From Clostridia bacterium (GTDB lineage: Bacteria; Bacillota; Clostridia; Christensenellales; Borkfalkiaceae): DNA of 8,963 nt. Each line of letters opens with the position of its first letter. Position 1 is the stretch's first letter. The DNA is taken from the NCBI GenBank assembly GCA_029054485.1, contig JAIDFD010000030.1, positions 1 to 8,963 of the forward strand, given 5' to 3'. Under the pieces are notes generated by a model, which was given only the letters and a program-made list of their open reading frames with translations, was not told where the DNA came from and searched no databases. Position numbers and translations under genes: made by a program. Below are positions 6,721 to 8,963 of this stretch, in pieces.

Positions 6721-6764
6721 TGAGGAGGAGCAGACCGAAAGGTTTGCTCTTCCTTGCTTTTTTT
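6721..6764 (+). terminator. Strong intrinsic terminator
   Basis: A 13-bp core stem (GGAGGAGCAGACC paired with GGTTTGCTCTTCC, two G:U pairs) closes a GAAA tetraloop at 6737-6740 and can extend by up to three further pairs. GC and then seven T residues (6758-6764) follow. It ends the recF-PHP-VanW operon and any small RNA started at 6618, and separates them from the plsX promoter, which begins three bases later. Confidence 0.92.
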
Positions 6765-6766
6765 AT

Positions 6767-6795
6767 TTGTCTTTTTAAAACGAATATGATATAAT
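6767..6795 (+). promoter_or_regulatory. Promoter of the plsX-rnc-smc operon
   Basis: TTGTCT (6767-6772) and a consensus TATAAT (6790-6795) are separated by the ideal 17 bases, a clear housekeeping sigma-factor promoter. Transcription should begin near 6802, leaving about 23 bases of leader before plsX. It lies immediately after the terminator, so plsX is insulated from upstream transcription. Confidence 0.82.
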
Positions 6796-6813
6796 GCTTA
6801 GCGGTAATTTATC

Positions 6814-6818
6814 AGGAG
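6814..6818 (+). promoter_or_regulatory. plsX ribosome binding site
   Basis: AGGAG lies six bases before the ATG at 6825, the best ribosome binding site in the window. It fixes the plsX start. Confidence 0.9.
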
Positions 6819-6824
6819 CCATTA

Positions 6825-7865
6825 ATGATTAAAATTTTAGTTGACGCAATGGGCGGTGATAACGCTCCGCAGGCTACGGTCGCGGGCGCGGTTCTTGCTT
6901 CTCGGCAAGATAAGGAACTTTATATAATTCTGACCGGCAGAAAGGACGCGGTTCAGGCTGAGTTGGACAAGCACAAGTACGACAAATCCCGTTTTGAAAT
7001 TGTGGACTGTCCCGACGTTATAGATATGAACGACGTTCCAACCGAAGCGGTGAAAAAGAAAGGTTCTTCGCTTATTCAGGGTTTTTGGCTTTTGAAAAAG
7101 CAAGATGATATAAACGCGCTTGTCACGGCAGGTTCTACGGGCGCAATGATTGCGGGCGGTCAGCTTATTTTGGGCAGAATACGCGGAGTAAAGCGCCCCG
7201 CGCTGTGTGCGGCTATTCCCAATTCGCGTGGAGGAGTTACCCTATTAAACGACTGCGGAGCAAACGCGGAGTGCAAGATAGAAATGCTTTGCCAGTTCGC
7301 GATTCTGGCTTCGGCTTACGCTAAGGCGGGCTTCAATATCCAAAATCCCAAAGTCGGACTTTTGAACAACGGCGCGGAAGAGCATAAGGGCGACCCTTTA
7401 AGACAGCAGACCTATCAGTGCTTAAATAAATTGAACGGCATAAACTTTGCGGGCAACGCGGAGGGGCGAGACATAATGCTCGGCGACTTCGATGTGGTTG
7501 TGGCGGACGGCTTTTCGGGCAACGTTGCGTTGAAATCTATGGAAGGTTGCGGCAAACTCATTCTCGGCGTTATGAAAAAGGAATTTTCATCCTCGCTCTC
7601 TTCAAAAATCGGCTATCTGTTTATGCGCAAGGCGATAAAGCGTATGCGCGGACAGCTCGATTTCGATAAGGTCGGTGGTGCGCTTTTGCTCGGTCTTAAA
7701 AAGCCCGTTATAAAGAGCCACGGCTCGTCCAAGCCCGAAACTATCGCAAACTCAATCAAAAACGCGGCGACCGTTCACCGCAACGCGCTCATTCCCGCAA
7801 TAGAACAGCTTTTGGAAGGTAGCGGACTTGACCAACTTTCGGAGATTATAAATGTCGGTGAGTGA
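6825..7865 (+). CDS. plsX: Phosphate acyltransferase PlsX
   Basis: PlsX is a peripheral membrane enzyme that turns acyl-ACP and phosphate into acyl-phosphate, the donor used by PlsY for the first acylation of glycerol-3-phosphate. At 346 residues it is slightly longer than typical. Family motifs are VDAMGGDNAP (6-15), STGAMIAGG (104-112), NDCGAN (142-147), GAEEHKGD (183-190), GNAEGRD (210-216 region), DGFSGNV (228-234), GGALLLG (284-290) and SHGSS (298-302). The start is fixed by AGGAG six bases upstream. It is the first gene after a strong promoter and overlaps rnc by 14 bases. In many Firmicutes fabD, fabG or acpP lie between plsX and rnc; none is present here, and rpmF does not precede it. 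Confidence 0.97.
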   Translation: MIKILVDAMGGDNAPQATVAGAVLASRQDKELYIILTGRKDAVQAELDKHKYDKSRFEIVDCPDVIDMNDVPTEAVKKKGSSLIQGFWLLKKQDDINALVTAGSTGAMIAGGQLILGRIRGVKRPALCAAIPNSRGGVTLLNDCGANAECKIEMLCQFAILASAYAKAGFNIQNPKVGLLNNGAEEHKGDPLRQQTYQCLNKLNGINFAGNAEGRDIMLGDFDVVVADGFSGNVALKSMEGCGKLILGVMKKEFSSSLSSKIGYLFMRKAIKRMRGQLDFDKVGGALLLGLKKPVIKSHGSSKPETIANSIKNAATVHRNALIPAIEQLLEGSGLDQLSEIINVGE

Positions 7866-8496
7866 AGCGGAAAAGGCGCTTGGCTATACCTTTAAAGATA
7901 AGGAGCTTTTACTCCTTGCGCTGACGCTGCCCTCGGCTTCGGGTGAGAACAACCAGCAGCTTGAATTTTTCGGCGATGCGATTTTGGAGTTTATCGTATC
8001 AGAGTTGATTTTTGCGGAAGGCGGCAGCGAGGGAGAAATGACCGATAGAAGAAAAATTCTCGTTTCGGACGCGGCTCTTGACAAGGTTTCGCGCAAGCTT
8101 GGACTCGACGGTTTTTTAATACGCAGTAAAAGCGATATGGCAAATAAAAAGGCGATACCGTCCGTGTACGAGGCGGTTGTTGCCGCAATCTATTTAGACG
8201 GCGGACTGGAAGCGGCTAAAAAATTTACGCTTGAAACGCTGGATTTTAACGAAAGCAAGCCCGAACTTGAAAATTTCAAGGGAAAGTTGCAGGAAGCTTT
8301 GCAATCGCGCGGACACCCTTGTCCGGTGTACATTCACACGGACGTCGGCACGCCGCAGAAACATAAATTTAAAGTAATATTAAAACTTTTCGGAGAACGG
8401 TTTACGGCGGAGGCAGACTGCATAAAAGCCGCCGAACAGCTTGCGGCGCGCGCCGCGCTGGAACACCTGAATAACAACAAAAACGGTAAATTATGA
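7852..8496 (+). CDS. rnc: Ribonuclease III with non-canonical active-site residues
   Basis: RNase III cuts double-stranded RNA in rRNA and mRNA processing as a dimer. The 214-residue protein has the nuclease domain (about 5-130) and a C-terminal double-stranded-RNA-binding domain (about 139-207) with KGKLQEALQ and KAAEQLAARAAL. The signature normally written NERLEFLGD reads NQQLEFFGD: the second and third metal-site positions E38 and D42 are kept, but the preceding Glu and Arg are Gln35 and Gln36. In the second signature, normally ADxxEA, the sequence is PSVYEA: E107 is kept but the expected Asp is Ser104. The usual THxS upstream reads TLPS. The start is supported by GGAG at 7841-7844, seven bases upstream. 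It overlaps plsX by 14 bases and smc by four, so it belongs in the usual rnc-smc operon. Its catalytic competence is uncertain; identity by fold and context is secure. Confidence 0.93.
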   Translation: MSVSEAEKALGYTFKDKELLLLALTLPSASGENNQQLEFFGDAILEFIVSELIFAEGGSEGEMTDRRKILVSDAALDKVSRKLGLDGFLIRSKSDMANKKAIPSVYEAVVAAIYLDGGLEAAKKFTLETLDFNESKPELENFKGKLQEALQSRGHPCPVYIHTDVGTPQKHKFKVILKLFGERFTAEADCIKAAEQLAARAALEHLNNNKNGKL

Positions 8497-8963
8497 CGAC
8501 ATTCAAACAGATACAATTAGTAGGTTTCAAGTCCTTTGCGGACAAAACGACAATCCCCCTCGGCGAGGGCGTAACATGTATAGTCGGACCCAACGGTTGC
8601 GGCAAATCCAACGTTGCCGACTCTATACGCTGGGTTCTCGGTGAACAGTCGGCTAAGATGATGCGCGGCTCGCAGATGCTTGACGTAATTTTCGGCGGAA
8701 CGGAAGCAAGAAGGCAGATGTCCTTTTGCGAAGTTACGCTTACATTCGACAACACTCAGCGTATGTTCGATATCGACTGCGATGAAGTGGAAATGACAAG
8801 ACGGCTCTACCGGGACGGCAACAGCGAATACCTTTTGAACAAACAGCCTTCGCGTATGAAAGTTTTAACGGGACTTTTGCACGGCGCGGGCGCGGCGAAA
8901 GAGGGTTATTCCATTATCGGACAGGGCAGAATAGAGCAGATTATGAACGCCAAGCCCGAGGAC
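8493..8963 (+). CDS. smc: Chromosome segregation protein SMC, N-terminal part (cut by window edge)
   Basis: SMC is the long coiled-coil ATPase that, with ScpA and ScpB, loads near the origin and compacts and separates chromosomes. Only the first 157 codons are present, open to the right edge. The N-terminal head shows FKSFADKT (12-19), Walker A GPNGCGKS (32-39), SIRWVLGEQS (44-53), MRGSQMLDVIFGG (57-69) and the conserved YSIIGQGRIEQI (139-150), which contains the Q-loop-region glutamine. Where many SMC proteins read DTGxG before this motif, this one has HGAGAAKE, a modest variation. The ATG overlaps the rnc stop (ATGA) with no strong ribosome site, so translation probably couples to rnc. The coiled coil, hinge and C-terminal head lie outside the window. 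Confidence 0.96.
   Translation, partial: MTTFKQIQLVGFKSFADKTTIPLGEGVTCIVGPNGCGKSNVADSIRWVLGEQSAKMMRGSQMLDVIFGGTEARRQMSFCEVTLTFDNTQRMFDIDCDEVEMTRRLYRDGNSEYLLNKQPSRMKVLTGLLHGAGAAKEGYSIIGQGRIEQIMNAKPED

Larger units (their letters stand above)
6618..6764 (+). ncRNA. Possible small RNA or leader of about 147 nt
   Basis: This stretch has no convincing ORF but lies between an extended -10 promoter and a strong intrinsic terminator. Predicted local structures are a GC-rich hairpin at 6630-6647 (TTCCCCGA/TCGGGGAA), possible A7:U7 pairing of 6620-6626 with 6663-6669, and two mutually exclusive small stems in the middle: GTTGTC (6686-6691) with GGCAAC (6705-6710), or AATGC (6696-6700) with GCATT (6711-6715). 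The terminator stem (6722-6755) forms the 3' end. I compared it by eye with SRP RNA, 6S RNA, tmRNA, T-box and common riboswitch signatures and saw no match. It may instead be only the untranslated tail of the recF operon. A promoter for plsX lies after the terminator, so it is not the direct plsX leader. Confidence 0.3.

Noticed and set aside
6667..6766. Known riboswitch or T-box controlling plsX
   Set aside because: No T-box GGUGG-type element or recognisable riboswitch core was seen, and the plsX promoter lies downstream of the terminator, so this RNA cannot be the plsX leader.
8151..8175. Frameshift as the cause of the RNase III Asp-to-Ser change
   Set aside because: The frame is correct on both sides (KSDMANKK before, YEAVVAAIYLDGG after), so a local frameshift would need two compensating errors within a few codons.
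8402..8755. 117-codon minus-strand ORF across the rnc-smc junction
   Set aside because: It is antisense to the RNase III RNA-binding domain and the SMC Walker A region, both clearly coding on the plus strand.

Overview
The window holds ordinary bacterial housekeeping genes on both strands, read here as a chromosomal fragment from a Firmicutes-type bacterium, most likely an uncultured member of the class Clostridia. The reasons are the AGGAG-type ribosome binding sites, TTG used as a start codon, a VanW-family membrane-linked protein, the plsX-rnc-smc gene order, and a moderate-GC coding sequence with very AT-rich spacers. The genus cannot be read from the sequence. No mobile element, CRISPR array, tRNA, rRNA, phage gene or defence system was seen.

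Layout. Bases 1-3242 are on the minus strand: dnaA (replication initiator) followed after 64 bp by mnmG (tRNA wobble-uridine modification), whose 3' end is cut by the window edge. A 125-bp, strongly AT-rich divergent spacer (3243-3367) separates dnaA from a plus-strand operon of three overlapping genes: recF (recombinational repair), a PHP-domain phosphoesterase, and a VanW-family protein (3368-6554). A 270-bp spacer (6555-6824) holds a possible small RNA with its own extended -10 promoter, a strong GAAA-loop intrinsic terminator, and then a near-consensus promoter for a second plus-strand operon: plsX (phospholipid synthesis), rnc (RNase III) and smc (chromosome condensation, cut at the right edge).

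How the genes work together. dnaA, recF and smc act in chromosome replication, repair and segregation; mnmG and rnc act on RNA; plsX feeds membrane lipid synthesis. Within each plus-strand operon the genes overlap by 4 to 14 bases, which points to translational coupling. The familiar dnaA-dnaN-recF order is broken: dnaN is absent, dnaA points away from recF, and mnmG has taken the place downstream of dnaA. No DnaA-box cluster was found in the spacer, so an origin here is not supported.

The points most worth a second look are an RNase III that lacks one of the four metal-binding acidic residues and has other signature changes, a DnaA with about seven extra residues in the region of the single-strand-binding motif, and the possible small RNA upstream of plsX. 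None of these amounts to a demonstrated new system.
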